A stretch of DNA of 64,000 nucleotides from Xenorhabdus ishibashii. Lineage in GTDB: Bacteria > Pseudomonadota > Gammaproteobacteria > Enterobacterales > Enterobacteriaceae. Below the pieces are notes generated by a model that had not been told where the DNA came from, did not search any database, and saw only the letters and a list, made by a program, of their open reading frames with translations. Positions 41,203 to 51,457 of the stretch are shown here, piece by piece (positions within the stretch are counted from its first letter, which is position 1; the number at the start of each line of letters is the position of its first letter). The stretch covers positions 868,001 to 932,000 of the forward strand of contig NZ_NJAK01000001.1 in the NCBI RefSeq assembly GCF_002632755.1, given 5' to 3'. A program made the position numbers and the translations under genes.

Positions 41203-41766
41203 ATGAAGCAACGTAAGTTTTTAACCCGATACGAAATAGACGCAATTTTGGCAGCAACAAAACAAGGACGCCACGCAGAGCGCGATTACTGCATGCTGTT
41301 GATGTGTTTTATTCACGGTTTTAGGGTAAGTGAGTTATGTAATTTATGCCTATCTGATCTCGATTTAAATTCAGCAATCATTCACATCAGGCGGTTAAAA
41401 GGTGGGCTTTCAACCACACATCCTTTGATTCCAGAAGAAATAGAAGCGTTAAATAAATGGCTAGATATTCGTCAAAGATGGCGGGAAGCCGACTCTCCGT
41501 GGGTATTTCTCTCTCAAAAATCCGGCCCTGTTTCACGGCAACAAGTTTATGGATTATTAAAACGCTATGGGAAGCAGGCATCTGTCAGTGTTTCTCCACA
41601 TCCGCATATGTTAAGACACGCTTGCGGTTATGCTTTAGCCGATCTCGGTCGTGATACCCGTTTGATTCAAGACTATCTTGGACACCGTAACATTTCACAT
41701 ACCGTAATTTATACCGCCAGTAATGTGAAACGTTTTTCCAGAATTTGGGAGTCTCATTCTAAATAG
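41203..41766 (+). CDS. FimB/MrpI-type tyrosine site-specific recombinase
   Basis: Short integrase of the fimbrial phase-switch type (187 residues; MrpI and FimB are similar in size), consisting of the catalytic domain only. Catalytic residues: Arg in GFRVSELCNLCLSDLDL, Lys in RRLKGGLSTTHPL, HxxR in HMLRHACGYALAD, the second His/Trp position in YLGHRNISHTVIYTA, where the Tyr of VIYTA is the nucleophile. The core is intact, so it is probably active. Such enzymes normally invert a promoter next to a fimbrial operon; no fimbrial gene lies within the window, making this an orphan switch enzyme. Confidence 0.92.
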   Translation: MKQRKFLTRYEIDAILAATKQGRHAERDYCMLLMCFIHGFRVSELCNLCLSDLDLNSAIIHIRRLKGGLSTTHPLIPEEIEALNKWLDIRQRWREADSPWVFLSQKSGPVSRQQVYGLLKRYGKQASVSVSPHPHMLRHACGYALADLGRDTRLIQDYLGHRNISHTVIYTASNVKRFSRIWESHSK

Positions 41767-41813
41767 CTATGTTATTTTTCTGCTGTTTTCACTAACATAA
41801 TCTGTTATCGCAA

Positions 41814-41843
41814 CAATCTCCACTAATTAGTTTGTGGAGATTG
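41814..41843. terminator. Inverted repeat after the recombinase gene
   Basis: CAATCTCCAC and GTGGAGATTG pair perfectly over 10 bp around a ten-base loop, 47 bp after the stop. It lacks a U tract, so it may be a terminator or a protein-binding site. The following sequence to 42025 is AT-rich and featureless. Confidence 0.5.
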
Positions 41844-42025
41844 CCGGCAGATAAAATAAACAATACCATGAACATCTAAGATAAATGACTATTTTTACGT
41901 ATGACAAATTTAATTTGTGAATAGGTTTTATTTTTATTGTTTTTCATTTGTTAATTCATCAGGTTTTTTCTTTAAAAAGATTTAAGTCTAACGACTAAAT
42001 ATATAAATTAAACTTCTATTTAAAC

Positions 42026-42063
42026 TTGAGCAGCGAATTTATATGAATAATTTCACTGCTCAA
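42026..42063. terminator. Inverted repeat downstream of yjiA
   Basis: TTGAGCAG and CTGCTCAA form a perfect 8-bp stem with a 22-base loop, 56 bp past the yjiA stop (minus strand). A possible weak terminator. Confidence 0.4.
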
Positions 42064-42118
42064 TAAGAAATAAAAATGAACAATTAAAACTTTCAAAAAA
42101 TGATTGCTTAATCAATTA

Positions 42119-43078
42119 TTATTCAAACAATTTCGCAAATTTTTCACGGATTTTCTGTTCTGGCAGATCTGTACCAATAAAAACCATTACACTTCCACGC
42201 ACTTCATCATCGCGCCATTCTCTATCCCAATCCGCGCTATACAGACGCTGAACTCCTTGAAACAGTAACCGGCGTGATTCCTCTTTAATAGCAAGAATTC
42301 CTTTGTACCGCAGAAGGTTATCCGCGAAACTCAGTAATAGCTCCTCCATCAGGTTAGAAACTGCTAACAGTTCAACCGGATACGCTAAATTAATGACAAT
42401 CGACTGAACCAAGTTTTGTTGTTTGGGTACAAATCGAAAAACAGGAGTCGAAACCGTCAGTTTGTCATTCAACATAAAACCTTCGATATTGAACAGTAAG
42501 TCTAAATCTGCTTCACCTTGAATAACCTTATGAATGGGTGCTCTGATATTGATTCGCTGCAAACGTTCAACTAAAGCATCACGAACGGGAGCAACATCTG
42601 TTTTCGTTAAAAGAAGCCTGTCTGCATATCCCACCTGCGCCTGTGCAATGGAAAAACGATCTAACTGTTTCTCCGCATGAACCGCATCCACCAGCGTGAT
42701 GATACCGTCGAGTACAAAACGCTGGCACAAAACTTCATGAGAAAAGAAAGTCTGCGTGATCGGGCCGGGATCAGCCATGCCTGTACATTCGATAATCAAG
42801 CGGTCAAAATTGATCTGCCCTTTATCCATGCTATCCAGCAAGTCTAATAGAGCTTCTTCCAGCTCATTTGAACGGCTACAACAGATACAGCCATTGCTTA
42901 AAGTCTTAATCTGAGTTGCGCGATCACTAATCAATTCATCATCAATAGGGACTTCGCCAAATTCATTTTCAATCACGGCTATTTTATGCCCATGATTGGC
43001 ATTGAGGATATGACGTAACAGCGTCGTTTTTCCTGATCCCAAAAAACCAGTTAAGATCGTGACTGATATTGGTTGCAT
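42119..43078 (-). CDS. yjiA: COG0523 GTPase YjiA
   Basis: P-loop GTPase of the metal-chaperone (COG0523) family; the E. coli protein binds zinc and other metals, but its client is unknown. Walker A GFLGSGKTTLL, the metal motif CICC in SNGCICCSRSNEL, ECTGMADPGP, the guanine specificity TKTD and a C-terminal domain ending near VFIGTDLPEQKIREKF. Start ATG 43078 (MQPISVTILTG, 319 residues) follows GGGAAACG and matches E. coli. It lies 60 bp after yjiX, as in E. coli. Confidence 0.95.
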   Translation of the reverse strand: MQPISVTILTGFLGSGKTTLLRHILNANHGHKIAVIENEFGEVPIDDELISDRATQIKTLSNGCICCSRSNELEEALLDLLDSMDKGQINFDRLIIECTGMADPGPITQTFFSHEVLCQRFVLDGIITLVDAVHAEKQLDRFSIAQAQVGYADRLLLTKTDVAPVRDALVERLQRINIRAPIHKVIQGEADLDLLFNIEGFMLNDKLTVSTPVFRFVPKQQNLVQSIVINLAYPVELLAVSNLMEELLLSFADNLLRYKGILAIKEESRRLLFQGVQRLYSADWDREWRDDEVRGSVMVFIGTDLPEQKIREKFAKLFE

Positions 43079-43138
43079 TTTCGTTTCCCGATGCCTCTTA
43101 ACTTCTAACAATTTCCCAATGAATTAGTCGCTTTTTCA

Positions 43139-43342
43139 CTAACAACAACGCATTCCACCTTTTCCATCGCCGCCATAGCGAGCATTCTGACGTTCACGAA
43201 AAAATTCTTCATAAGACATATAGGGCTTATCAGGGTGGTTTTCCTTCATATGCTGTACATATGTGTCATAGTCTGGAACGCCTACCAACATTCGGGCAGC
43301 CTGCCCCAAATATTTGCCTGCCCGACCAAGATTACCAAACAT
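43139..43342 (-). CDS. yjiX: YbdD/YjiX family small protein
   Basis: 67 residues from ATG 43342 ([20 protein letters not shown]), the same length as E. coli YjiX, with the conserved end [20 protein letters not shown] and GMRCC. GGAGAA precedes the start. Members always sit next to CstA-type pyruvate or peptide carbon-starvation transporters, here btsT, and may be an accessory factor; the function is unknown. Confidence 0.94.
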   Translation of the reverse strand: MFGNLGRAGKYLGQAARMLVGVPDYDTYVQHMKENHPDKPYMSYEEFFRERQNARYGGDGKGGMRCC

Positions 43343-43383
43343 AAATTGTTCTCCAGGGCTTGTTTTATAAGGAATAGCTTCCC

Positions 43384-43428
43384 AATAAAAAATACCCCAC
43401 ATAATACAAAGCCAATTATGTGGGGTAT
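43384..43428 (-). terminator. Strong terminator between btsT and yjiX
   Basis: ATACCCCACATAAT and ATTATGTGGGGTAT form a perfect 14-bp stem with a nine-base loop; on the minus strand TTTTTTATTGG follows. It separates btsT from yjiX, so yjiX expression must rely on readthrough or its own start. Confidence 0.88.
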
Positions 43429-43478
43429 AGCGGTTACTGATACGAAATGATTTGGTCGATATCAGTTTTACTATCGTA

Positions 43479-45632
43479 TCAGTGCGTAGACGAGACTTTC
43501 ACCCCACCTTCAGGAACCGGAACATAAGGCGTTTCCTTATCGGTACGCTCTGGATTTTTGCTTGCTTTAATCGCAGCTTTGATACCATAAATGATGATGC
43601 TATACACCACGATCAGGAACAGAATGCTTAAGCCCGCATTGGTGTAGTTGTTCACAACAATGTGATTCATGTTACTGATTTGTCCGGCCGTCAATTCTGC
43701 ACCGCCTTCGGCGATCCGCTGCTTGTATTCTTTCGCCATAAAGAAGAAGCCTTCAAGCCGTGGGTTATCACTGAATAATTTCAGCCCCAGCGCCCATGTG
43801 GTACAAATCAACAACCAAACCGCAGGAATAACCGTTACCCAGATATATCGGGTGCGTTTCATCTTGATCAGGACAACTGTGCCCAATACCAATGCAACGG
43901 CAGCCAACATCTGGTTGGAGATACCAAATAACGGCCACAAGCTCTTAACGCCACCCAATGGATCAACCACGCCTTGATACAGCAAATAACCCCATAAACC
44001 GACACAACCGGCTGTACCAATGATACCCGCAATCAGGGAATCCGTTTTTTTCAGGAATGGAACAAAGTTACCCAAAAGATCCTGCAACATGAAACGGCCA
44101 GAGCGTGTACCTGCATCCAGCGCCGTCAAAATGAACAGAGCTTCAAACAGAATACCAAAGTGATACCAGAAGCCCATATCTGCTGCTGGGATGATTTGGT
44201 GGAACACATGGGCAATACCCACTGCTAAGGTTGGTGCTCCTCCTGCGCGGTTCAAGACGGATGGCTCACCAATGTCTTTTGCCGTTTGCAGAATTTGATC
44301 AGGTGAAATAACAAAGCCCCAAGAACTTACGGTTGCTGCCGCATGACTCGTTACTTCTTTCAAAGAAGCCATAATCATTGGTGCTTCGGCAGTACCCAAA
44401 TTATGCAGATCCGGCATGGTAATACCTAATGCTGCCGGAGGGGTATTCATCGCAAAATACAGGCCCGGCTCAATGATGGATGCCGCAACCAATGCCATGA
44501 TCGCCACAAACGATTCCATCAACATCGCACCATAACCAATGAAACGTGCATCTTTTTCATTTGCCAATAGCTTAGGTGTTGTCCCCGAAGAGATCAGGGC
44601 ATGAAAACCAGACACCGCACCACAAGCAATAGTAATGAATAAGAATGGGAACAGCGTTCCTTTCCATACTGGCCCTGTACCATCAATATATTGTGTGACG
44701 GCTGGCATTTTCAGTTCAGGGTTCAGGATGACAATCCCAATTGCAAGGCCAACAATAACCCCAATTTTCAGGAAAGTTGCCAGATAGTCACGCGGTGCCA
44801 AAATAAGCCAAACAGGCAATAATGCAGAGATAAAGGCATATCCGATCAGCGCATAAGTGATAGTGGTATCTTTGAAAGTCAGCGCGGGTCCCCAGTAAGG
44901 ATCGGCGGCGACGACACCACCAAACCAAATGGCAGCAATCAGCAAGAGAATACCAATCACAGAGACTTCACCCACACGCCCTGGACGGATATAACGCATA
45001 TAGATCCCCATGAAAAGCGCAATGGGTACTGTTGAGCAAACAGTAAATACGCCCCACGGACTTTCCGCCAATGCTTTCACGACGATTAAGGCCAGCACTG
45101 CCAGAATGATGATCATGATCAAGAAGCAACCAAACAGCGCTATTGTGCCTGGCACGCGTCCCATCTCTTCCTTGACTATCTCACCCAGTGATGCCCCATT
45201 GCGGCGGGAGGAGATAAACAGCACGATAAAGTCCTGCACCGCTCCGGCCAGCACAACCCCTGCCAACAACCACAATGTTCCTGGCAGATAACCGACCTGT
45301 GCCGCCAATACTGGCCCGACTAACGGACCAGCCCCCGCGATGGCGGCAAAATGGTGGCCAAACAGGACATTTTTATTGGTGGGAACATAGTTCAAACCAT
45401 CATTATTGATAACAGCGGGAGTTGCTCGCGTGGCATCCAGTTTCATCACTTTCGTGGCGATATACAGGCTGTAATACCGATAAGCAACCAAGTAAACGGC
45501 TACGGAAGCAACAATGATCCACAAAGCGCTAACATGTTCTCCCCGACGTAGCGCAACAACTCCGAGACAGAATGCGCCAATTATCCCCAATACCATCCAG
45601 GGGATATGTTTTAACAGTTTATTATTGTTCAT
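43479..45632 (-). CDS. btsT: Pyruvate:proton symporter BtsT (CstA family)
   Basis: Inner-membrane high-affinity pyruvate importer. 717 residues (E. coli 716) nearly identical in layout: [20 protein letters not shown] and [20 protein letters not shown], the CstA signature [35 protein letters not shown] and a final [16 protein letters not shown]. The start is ATG 45632 ([12 protein letters not shown]) after AGGAC. In E. coli expression depends on the BtsSR two-component system and CRP; I could not identify a BtsR site upstream. Confidence 0.97.
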   Translation of the reverse strand: MNNNKLLKHIPWMVLGIIGAFCLGVVALRRGEHVSALWIIVASVAVYLVAYRYYSLYIATKVMKLDATRATPAVINNDGLNYVPTNKNVLFGHHFAAIAGAGPLVGPVLAAQVGYLPGTLWLLAGVVLAGAVQDFIVLFISSRRNGASLGEIVKEEMGRVPGTIALFGCFLIMIIILAVLALIVVKALAESPWGVFTVCSTVPIALFMGIYMRYIRPGRVGEVSVIGILLLIAAIWFGGVVAADPYWGPALTFKDTTITYALIGYAFISALLPVWLILAPRDYLATFLKIGVIVGLAIGIVILNPELKMPAVTQYIDGTGPVWKGTLFPFLFITIACGAVSGFHALISSGTTPKLLANEKDARFIGYGAMLMESFVAIMALVAASIIEPGLYFAMNTPPAALGITMPDLHNLGTAEAPMIMASLKEVTSHAAATVSSWGFVISPDQILQTAKDIGEPSVLNRAGGAPTLAVGIAHVFHQIIPAADMGFWYHFGILFEALFILTALDAGTRSGRFMLQDLLGNFVPFLKKTDSLIAGIIGTAGCVGLWGYLLYQGVVDPLGGVKSLWPLFGISNQMLAAVALVLGTVVLIKMKRTRYIWVTVIPAVWLLICTTWALGLKLFSDNPRLEGFFFMAKEYKQRIAEGGAELTAGQISNMNHIVVNNYTNAGLSILFLIVVYSIIIYGIKAAIKASKNPERTDKETPYVPVPEGGVKVSSTH

Positions 45633-45933
45633 AAAACGTCCTTTTCCACAGTAAGACGAACAGCACGTCATTATTTAATTTTTACTTCCTTCTCCATAAA
45701 CCGACCATCTACAGCCGGCAGGAAGCGATACCTATAAAGGTATATACTCCTCGTCACACTGCACTATGATATAAAACTCTCCCTGATAAGAGTGGGAGGA
45801 TCTTGCCCAGCGGTTGAATACCAACATTGAGCGGTCAAAATCCTCCAATCAGTGGTTCATACATATAAAACATAAGCCAAGTTTTGTGAGGTAACTCACT
45901 TACTCATTAACTTTTAAGAAGAAGGTATATCCA
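45633..45933. other. Upstream region of btsT
   Basis: 301 bases without a gene, between two minus-strand genes. It should hold the btsT promoter. The palindromic ATACCTATAAAGGTAT lies at about 45729-45744. No clear terminator for the upstream transferase gene was seen. Confidence 0.35.
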
Positions 45934-47520
45934 TCAATCGAAGTTAATAGCATCATTATTCAAATGATTAAAATCTTTATATTCGTTATTGAATGAAATC
46001 ACTGTATGTTGGTTCGGACACTTTTCATTGGAAAACCATGCACATTTGGATACCAAACGAGGCTCTTCAATTCCCAACCATGTGGATAACATAGACAGCA
46101 GATTCAAACCACTGCGGTGAGCATCTATGATATTTTTGCTGGCTATATTTTTGTTGGTACTTTTAATGGCATAGTCATAACCAGTAATAATAAAGGGAAC
46201 TTGATAATTCTGCTTATTACTATCATCATGGGTCAGATTCTCGTTATCTGTGTTTTTATTTACCAGTGATAAACCATGATCCGCAAAGTAAAGCATTGTC
46301 CAATGTAATTGATTTTTATTGGCAATAGTTTCAATGTCAGCTAACAGGTTATCCGTATTGTGGATACTCTGGAGATAACATGAAATATTTTTGGAATGGA
46401 AATAGGTGCCATATTTATCATTCGTTCTGACACAAGGTTGTGGATGCGAACCCATTAAGTGAATAACAACCAGTTTCTTCTTCTGTTCATTCTTCACTAA
46501 TGCCTTGCGAATATAAGGCAATAAATTTTCATCCGGCATATAACTGCGATCATCTGAATTGCCTTCTTTTAAAAAAGTATAATGATCGGCCTGCTGCCCA
46601 ATCAGTGCTACAGGAGAATCAAATCCTCCTTTCATTCCCTGATTAGACAACCAGTAAGTTTCAAATTCCGCTTTTTTTGCCAGTGAAATAATACTGTTAT
46701 TCAGTTGAATTTCATTTTCTTCACGGATCGCCAGAGAGTTAGTCAACGATAATTGTGTTGATGGTGCTGCCGAAATATAGTTGGTTAACACAGTGGCATT
46801 CGCGTTATCCAACCAAGGGGTATTTTTATTCGGGAACCCATAGATACTCATAAAATCTTTTCGGACGCTCTCACCAATCACCATGATATAGGTGTCGTAT
46901 TTCTCTTCTTTCACCACTGGCTGCCAGTCATCCCGATATTTAATAATCTTGGCAAATCGGTGATTTTCTGACATGACTTGCTTGTAGCTCTGATAAGCAT
47001 CACTGAAAAAGCGAACTTCCGGTAAACTGGTATTCAAAAGTTCTGAGCTATCTTCAAAACCCGATTTTATATACCCTTTGGCTGGGGACCAGAAAGCCGA
47101 AATAAAAAACAGGGTAAACAACCACTTTTTACTTTTGCTTGTTAAGGTGACATTTAGCTTAAGTGAAAATATCATCAGAACAAAAATAGCTATAGCGGTT
47201 AAATACGTTGATACAGAAAGGCCACTAATATATTCCGCTGTTTCATTCCTATTTGTATAGATTAATGATCCTACCGCATTGATGTCTGGATAACCGTAAT
47301 TGAGACCAATTGGGGTATAAAGCATTCCCACCAAGGAAAAGAACGTAATCAAAAAGATATATATTCGTCTACTGATAGCAGACAAAAATAAAAAGAGAGC
47401 AAAGGCACTGAAAACATATATTAATTTTAATTGATATCCTAAACATTTATGTATCAGAAAAATAAGAAAAAAGAGAACAATAAAACAAGAGAGATCCTTG
47501 TTTTTATAAAGCCAAGACAT
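45934..47520 (-). CDS. Phosphoethanolamine transferase-like membrane sulfatase-fold protein
   Basis: About 528 residues: five N-terminal membrane spans (roughly 10-150) and a periplasmic alkaline phosphatase/sulfatase-fold domain. Metal-site motifs are VIGESVRKDFMSIYGFPNKN, a Thr/Ser nucleophile region APSTQLSLTNSLAIREE, HLMGSHPQPCV and YFADHGLSL. This is the EptA/CptA/OpgE superfamily that moves phosphoethanolamine from phosphatidylethanolamine onto lipid A, core sugar or glucans; the exact acceptor cannot be told. ATG 47520 has AGGG five bases upstream; a GTG two codons earlier is possible. Lipid A modification would give resistance to insect antimicrobial peptides. Confidence 0.85.
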   Translation of the reverse strand: MSWLYKNKDLSCFIVLFFLIFLIHKCLGYQLKLIYVFSAFALFLFLSAISRRIYIFLITFFSLVGMLYTPIGLNYGYPDINAVGSLIYTNRNETAEYISGLSVSTYLTAIAIFVLMIFSLKLNVTLTSKSKKWLFTLFFISAFWSPAKGYIKSGFEDSSELLNTSLPEVRFFSDAYQSYKQVMSENHRFAKIIKYRDDWQPVVKEEKYDTYIMVIGESVRKDFMSIYGFPNKNTPWLDNANATVLTNYISAAPSTQLSLTNSLAIREENEIQLNNSIISLAKKAEFETYWLSNQGMKGGFDSPVALIGQQADHYTFLKEGNSDDRSYMPDENLLPYIRKALVKNEQKKKLVVIHLMGSHPQPCVRTNDKYGTYFHSKNISCYLQSIHNTDNLLADIETIANKNQLHWTMLYFADHGLSLVNKNTDNENLTHDDSNKQNYQVPFIITGYDYAIKSTNKNIASKNIIDAHRSGLNLLSMLSTWLGIEEPRLVSKCAWFSNEKCPNQHTVISFNNEYKDFNHLNNDAINFD

Positions 47521-47648
47521 AATCACCCTGTAATTTCACATAGCCGTAGTTAAATTTCTATAAACCCAACGTGGCGAGATTTTAGCCAAATAAAACCCAA
47601 CACTGCACAATACCGTATTGGGGATACTATTACATCATAAATTATAAT

Positions 47649-48046
47649 TTATTGAGTGATCGACAAGTAACGTGCAAAAGCTTCGCGTTCTTCATCCCGC
47701 AGCGTCAACACCTTAAAACCATCACGGGTTACCAAGATAGTATGCTCAAACTGAGCCGATAACCGACGATCTTAATTGCCTTATATAAGCACTCTTGAGT
47801 CACATTAACCAAACGTTTAGCATGGGACGGTACATCCCCGACACAGAATGTGATGCTGCTATCGCCGTAATATCCCTCTTTTTTGACGGAGACATCCACA
47901 TTAACGATATCCCCATTTTTCAGCTTCTTTTCCGAAGCCCAGCCATGACAAACAACATGATTTACTGAGGTATTAACCGTATAAGGAAAACCATATTGCC
48001 CTAAGCTACCCGATACGCCAATAGCCTCCTTTCTTCGCCCCAACAC
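47649..48046 (-). pseudogene. Methionine aminopeptidase paralogue, truncated and internally deleted
   Basis: Reading from about 48020 down, GSLGQYGFPYTVNTSVNHVV, CHGWASEKKLKNGDIVNVDV and GDSSITFCVGDVPSHAKRLV match residues about 60-140 of type I Map; then the frame shifts and jumps to the C terminus, QFEHTILVTRDGFKVLTLRD up to TAA 47649. The first 58 residues and the middle, with most metal ligands, are missing. The functional map copy is expected elsewhere in the genome. Its 5' end overlaps the Fic remnant. Confidence 0.85.
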
Positions 48047-48494
48047 GAATCAAACGCCCAATATCCTGTAATATTTTAATATTTCGCTCGATTGTGCGCC
48101 GGCTTACCCCCAATTCATCAGCCAATTGGGTTATGGTGGTGGCCGGATGAGCAGCAATAACCAACAAGATTTTTTGCGCAGTAGCATTCAGTGGTTGTGG
48201 ATTTTCCACCGACATTTGTACCGGCACTTCTACCGACATTACGACAGAATTCTGTTTTTGCAGATCCAGGCTTTCTTTAAGTGCTTCGGCTAATTTTTCC
48301 AGCATAAAATCGATAAATAGCGTACAGTCGCTGGTACGATCACACTCTCTAAGCACATGATAATAATCCTGCTGTTGATAATGAATTAACGTTTCAACCG
48401 GTAACCACGCTAACTCAGGGCGCCATTCGCTCAAAATCAATGTTTGCCACAAACGCCCCATACGGCCATTGTAAGGGGGTTGGTAAATAGCCAC
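48006..48494 (-). pseudogene. Fic-family protein, C-terminal remnant
   Basis: From a GTG at 48494 the frame gives 162 residues beginning PPYNGRMGRLWQTLILSEW, which is the second half of the HPFxDGNGRxGR Fic motif followed by the helical core and a winged-helix DNA-binding tail (TITQLADELGVSRRTIERNI). The catalytic histidine and everything before it are gone, so AMPylation activity is lost. Its stop lies inside the joint with the Map remnant, showing both were cut by the same rearrangement. Confidence 0.8.
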
Positions 48495-48863
48495 GATAAT
48501 TTCCTCTCAGTCCGTCAATTCTCAATATCTCTAATAGCATTCAAGTGCTTTATGTCATCTGCTTTCCTATTATTTGTTATTTGGTAGTATGACTCAAATC
48601 AAACAACAATCGAGCCGCTTCGCAATCCTGCTGAATTGTGAAAAAATCTGATACATTCCTGCGAGTGATCCTGCTAACCTACTGCTCAAATCTTCTAATC
48701 GCATCCACAGGTGAATCACACAGATTATCAGTGATAAGATAGCGTTTTCGCCCAGGATGAGGTCTATTAGCGTTCCATCCTTAGCTGATTATATTTAGGT
48801 TTTGTCATTTAGATGGGTTGACTGAGCGTCGATGACCCAACTGAGTCAACAGGAATAATAAAA
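48495..48863. other. mutS upstream region with decayed sequence
   Basis: 369 bases without an intact gene. On the minus strand a frame from about 48735 to TAA 48577 reads DNLCDSPVDAIRRFEQ, a stop, then VSRITRRNVSDFFTIQQDCE; it looks like a protein tail but I cannot name it. The last 100 bp should contain the mutS promoter; AGGAATAATAAAA precedes its start. Confidence 0.35.
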
Positions 48864-51440
48864 TTGAATCAAGTCAATATGAAAGAATCTCCAGCAAAGG
48901 ATATAGATAGCCATACTCCCATGATGCAGCAGTATCTGCGCCTGAAAGCGCAGCATCCAGATATTCTGCTGCTGTATAGAATGGGAGATTTTTACGAGTT
49001 GTTCTATGATGATGCCAAAAAGGCAGCGAAGTTACTGGATATCTCCCTGACCAAGCGCGGGCAATCGGCTGGTCAGCCTATTCCGATGGCTGGGGTTCCT
49101 TATCACGCAATCGAAAACTATCTGGCAAAACTGGTACAACTCGGTGAATCTGCGGCGATCTGCGAACAAGTTGGTGATCCTGCAACCAGTAAAGGCCCTG
49201 TTGAACGCAAAGTTGTGCGCATTGTCACACCTGGCACCGTCACTGATGAAGCTTTGCTGCAAGAACGTCAGGATAATCTGCTCGCCGCTATCTGGCATGA
49301 TCATCAGGGATTTGGTTACGCGACGCTGGATATCACTTCTGGTCGCTTCCGCGTTTGCGAAATGTCCGACGAAGATAGCATTGCCGCAGAATTGCAACGT
49401 ACCCGCCCTGCGGAACTGCTCTACCCTGAAACTTTTGAGCATATGGCACTGATTGAACGTTGTCATGGCCTGCGCCGGCGTCCAATGTGGGAATTTGAGC
49501 TGGATACAGCAAGACAACAACTTAATTTGCAATTTGGCACCCGTGACCTGATTGGCTTCGGTGTGGAAAAAGCGACGCTCGCCCTGCGTGCCGCGGGCTG
49601 TTTGCTACAATATGTCAAAGATACCCAACGCACCACTTTACCCCATATTCGCAGCATGACGATGGAGCGCCCGCAGGAAACGGTTATTATGGATGCCGCT
49701 ACGCGCCGTAATCTGGAGCTGACACAAAATTTATCCGGTAGCACTGAAAATACGCTGGCGTCAGTACTTGATCAATGCGTGACACCGATGGGCAGCCGAA
49801 TGCTGAAACGCTGGCTGCATGCACCAACCCGCAATAAAGACGTGCTGGAAAATCGCCACCAAGCCATTTCCGCATTACAGGAAATCGGTTATGAATTACG
49901 GCCATTTTTACGTCAGGTCGGTGACTTAGAGCGTGTGCTTGCCCGTCTTGCTCTCCGCTCCGCCCGTCCCCGTGATCTGGCCAGAATGCGCCATGCTTTC
50001 CAGCAACTGCCTGATATTCATCAGATCCTGACATCCTCGGATGCCCCCTATATCCAAACGCTACAGCAGCGTGTGGGACATTTTGATGAATTACAAACAC
50101 TACTGGAGCATGCAATTGTCGAAACACCCCCTGTTCTGGTGCGTGACGGTGGTGTCATTGCCACGGGTTATAATGCTGAATTGGATGAGTGGCGGGCATT
50201 GGCTGACGGTGCCAGCGATTATCTGGATAAACTGGAGATCCGCGAACGCGAAAAACTTGGTATTGATACCCTGAAAGTGGGCTTTAATGCAGTGCACGGT
50301 TACTATATTCAGGTCAGCCGTGGACAAAGTCATTTAGTCCCTATCCATTACGTTCGTCGTCAAACGCTGAAAAACGCGGAACGCTATATCATTCCTGAAT
50401 TAAAGGAATATGAAGACAAGGTGCTGACTTCCAAAGGTAAAGCACTTGCCATCGAAAAAGGCCTGTACGAAGAGTTGTTCGAGCTGTTGTTGCCTCATCT
50501 GGCCGATTTGCAAACCTGTGCCGAAGCGCTGTCAGAGCTGGATGTACTGGCAAACCTTGCTGAACGTGCTGAGACACTAAATTACACCCGCCCGATACTC
50601 ACCGATAAAGCGGGTATTCAGATCACTGGCGGCCGGCATCCGGTTGTCGAACAAGTCTTAAGCGAGCCGTTTATTTCTAACCCATTGACGCTCTCATCAC
50701 AGCGCCGTTTGTTGATTATTACAGGGCCGAATATGGGAGGTAAAAGTACCTATATGCGTCAGACGGCTTTGATTACGTTGATGGCTTATATTGGAAGCTT
50801 CGTTCCTGCCGAAAAAGCGGTTATCGGCCCTGTAGATCGTATCTTTACCCGTGTCGGAGCATCCGATGATTTGGCATCAGGACGCTCCACCTTTATGGTG
50901 GAAATGACCGAAACTGCCAATATTTTACATAACGCGACTGAACACAGCCTGGTTTTGATGGATGAGATCGGTCGTGGTACATCGACCTATGATGGTCTAT
51001 CCCTGGCGTGGGCTTGTGCTGAAAATTTAGCTAATCGCATCAAAGCAATGACACTGTTCGCGACTCACTATTTTGAACTGACAACTCTGCCTGAGAAACT
51101 GGAAGGGGTTGTCAATATTCATCTTGATGCTGTCGAGCATGGCGATACTATTGCTTTCATGCACAGTGTACAAGAAGGCGCTGCAAGCAAGAGCTATGGA
51201 CTGGCTGTTGCCTCGCTGGCTGGTGTTCCACGTGATGTCATTAAACGTGCTCGCCAAAAATTGAAGGAGCTGGAATCACTTTCCAATAGCGCGACAGCAG
51301 GTCATGTTGATACACCACAGTTAACTTTACTAACAGAAGAGACGTCTCCGGCAGTTGAAGCCTTGGAAGGCCTTAATCCAGATACCTTGACACCGCGTCA
51401 GGCATTGGAGTGGATTTATCGTCTAAAAGATATGGTTTAA
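48864..51440 (+). CDS. mutS: DNA mismatch repair protein MutS
   Basis: Recognises mismatches and small loops and recruits MutL. 858 residues colinear with E. coli MutS (853): mismatch-binding Phe-x-Glu in [11 protein letters not shown] (about 40-50), connector and lever domains, Walker [44 protein letters not shown] and the C-terminal dimer/tetramer part ending [20 protein letters not shown] 48864 has AGGA ten bases upstream; ATG 48879 in frame is too far from that site but gives a length closer to E. coli. miaE follows, 17 bp after the stop. Confidence 0.97.
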   Translation: MNQVNMKESPAKDIDSHTPMMQQYLRLKAQHPDILLLYRMGDFYELFYDDAKKAAKLLDISLTKRGQSAGQPIPMAGVPYHAIENYLAKLVQLGESAAICEQVGDPATSKGPVERKVVRIVTPGTVTDEALLQERQDNLLAAIWHDHQGFGYATLDITSGRFRVCEMSDEDSIAAELQRTRPAELLYPETFEHMALIERCHGLRRRPMWEFELDTARQQLNLQFGTRDLIGFGVEKATLALRAAGCLLQYVKDTQRTTLPHIRSMTMERPQETVIMDAATRRNLELTQNLSGSTENTLASVLDQCVTPMGSRMLKRWLHAPTRNKDVLENRHQAISALQEIGYELRPFLRQVGDLERVLARLALRSARPRDLARMRHAFQQLPDIHQILTSSDAPYIQTLQQRVGHFDELQTLLEHAIVETPPVLVRDGGVIATGYNAELDEWRALADGASDYLDKLEIREREKLGIDTLKVGFNAVHGYYIQVSRGQSHLVPIHYVRRQTLKNAERYIIPELKEYEDKVLTSKGKALAIEKGLYEELFELLLPHLADLQTCAEALSELDVLANLAERAETLNYTRPILTDKAGIQITGGRHPVVEQVLSEPFISNPLTLSSQRRLLIITGPNMGGKSTYMRQTALITLMAYIGSFVPAEKAVIGPVDRIFTRVGASDDLASGRSTFMVEMTETANILHNATEHSLVLMDEIGRGTSTYDGLSLAWACAENLANRIKAMTLFATHYFELTTLPEKLEGVVNIHLDAVEHGDTIAFMHSVQEGAASKSYGLAVASLAGVPRDVIKRARQKLKELESLSNSATAGHVDTPQLTLLTEETSPAVEALEGLNPDTLTPRQALEWIYRLKDMV

Positions 51441-51457
51441 CAATGAATGGAACAGCA

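Noticed and set aside
40427..41839. CTCCACAAA at 40427 and TTTGTGGAG at 41831 as a recombinase inversion pair
   Set aside because: A 9-bp match in such a length of AT-rich DNA is expected by chance, the pair would enclose the recombinase gene itself, and flanks do not match.
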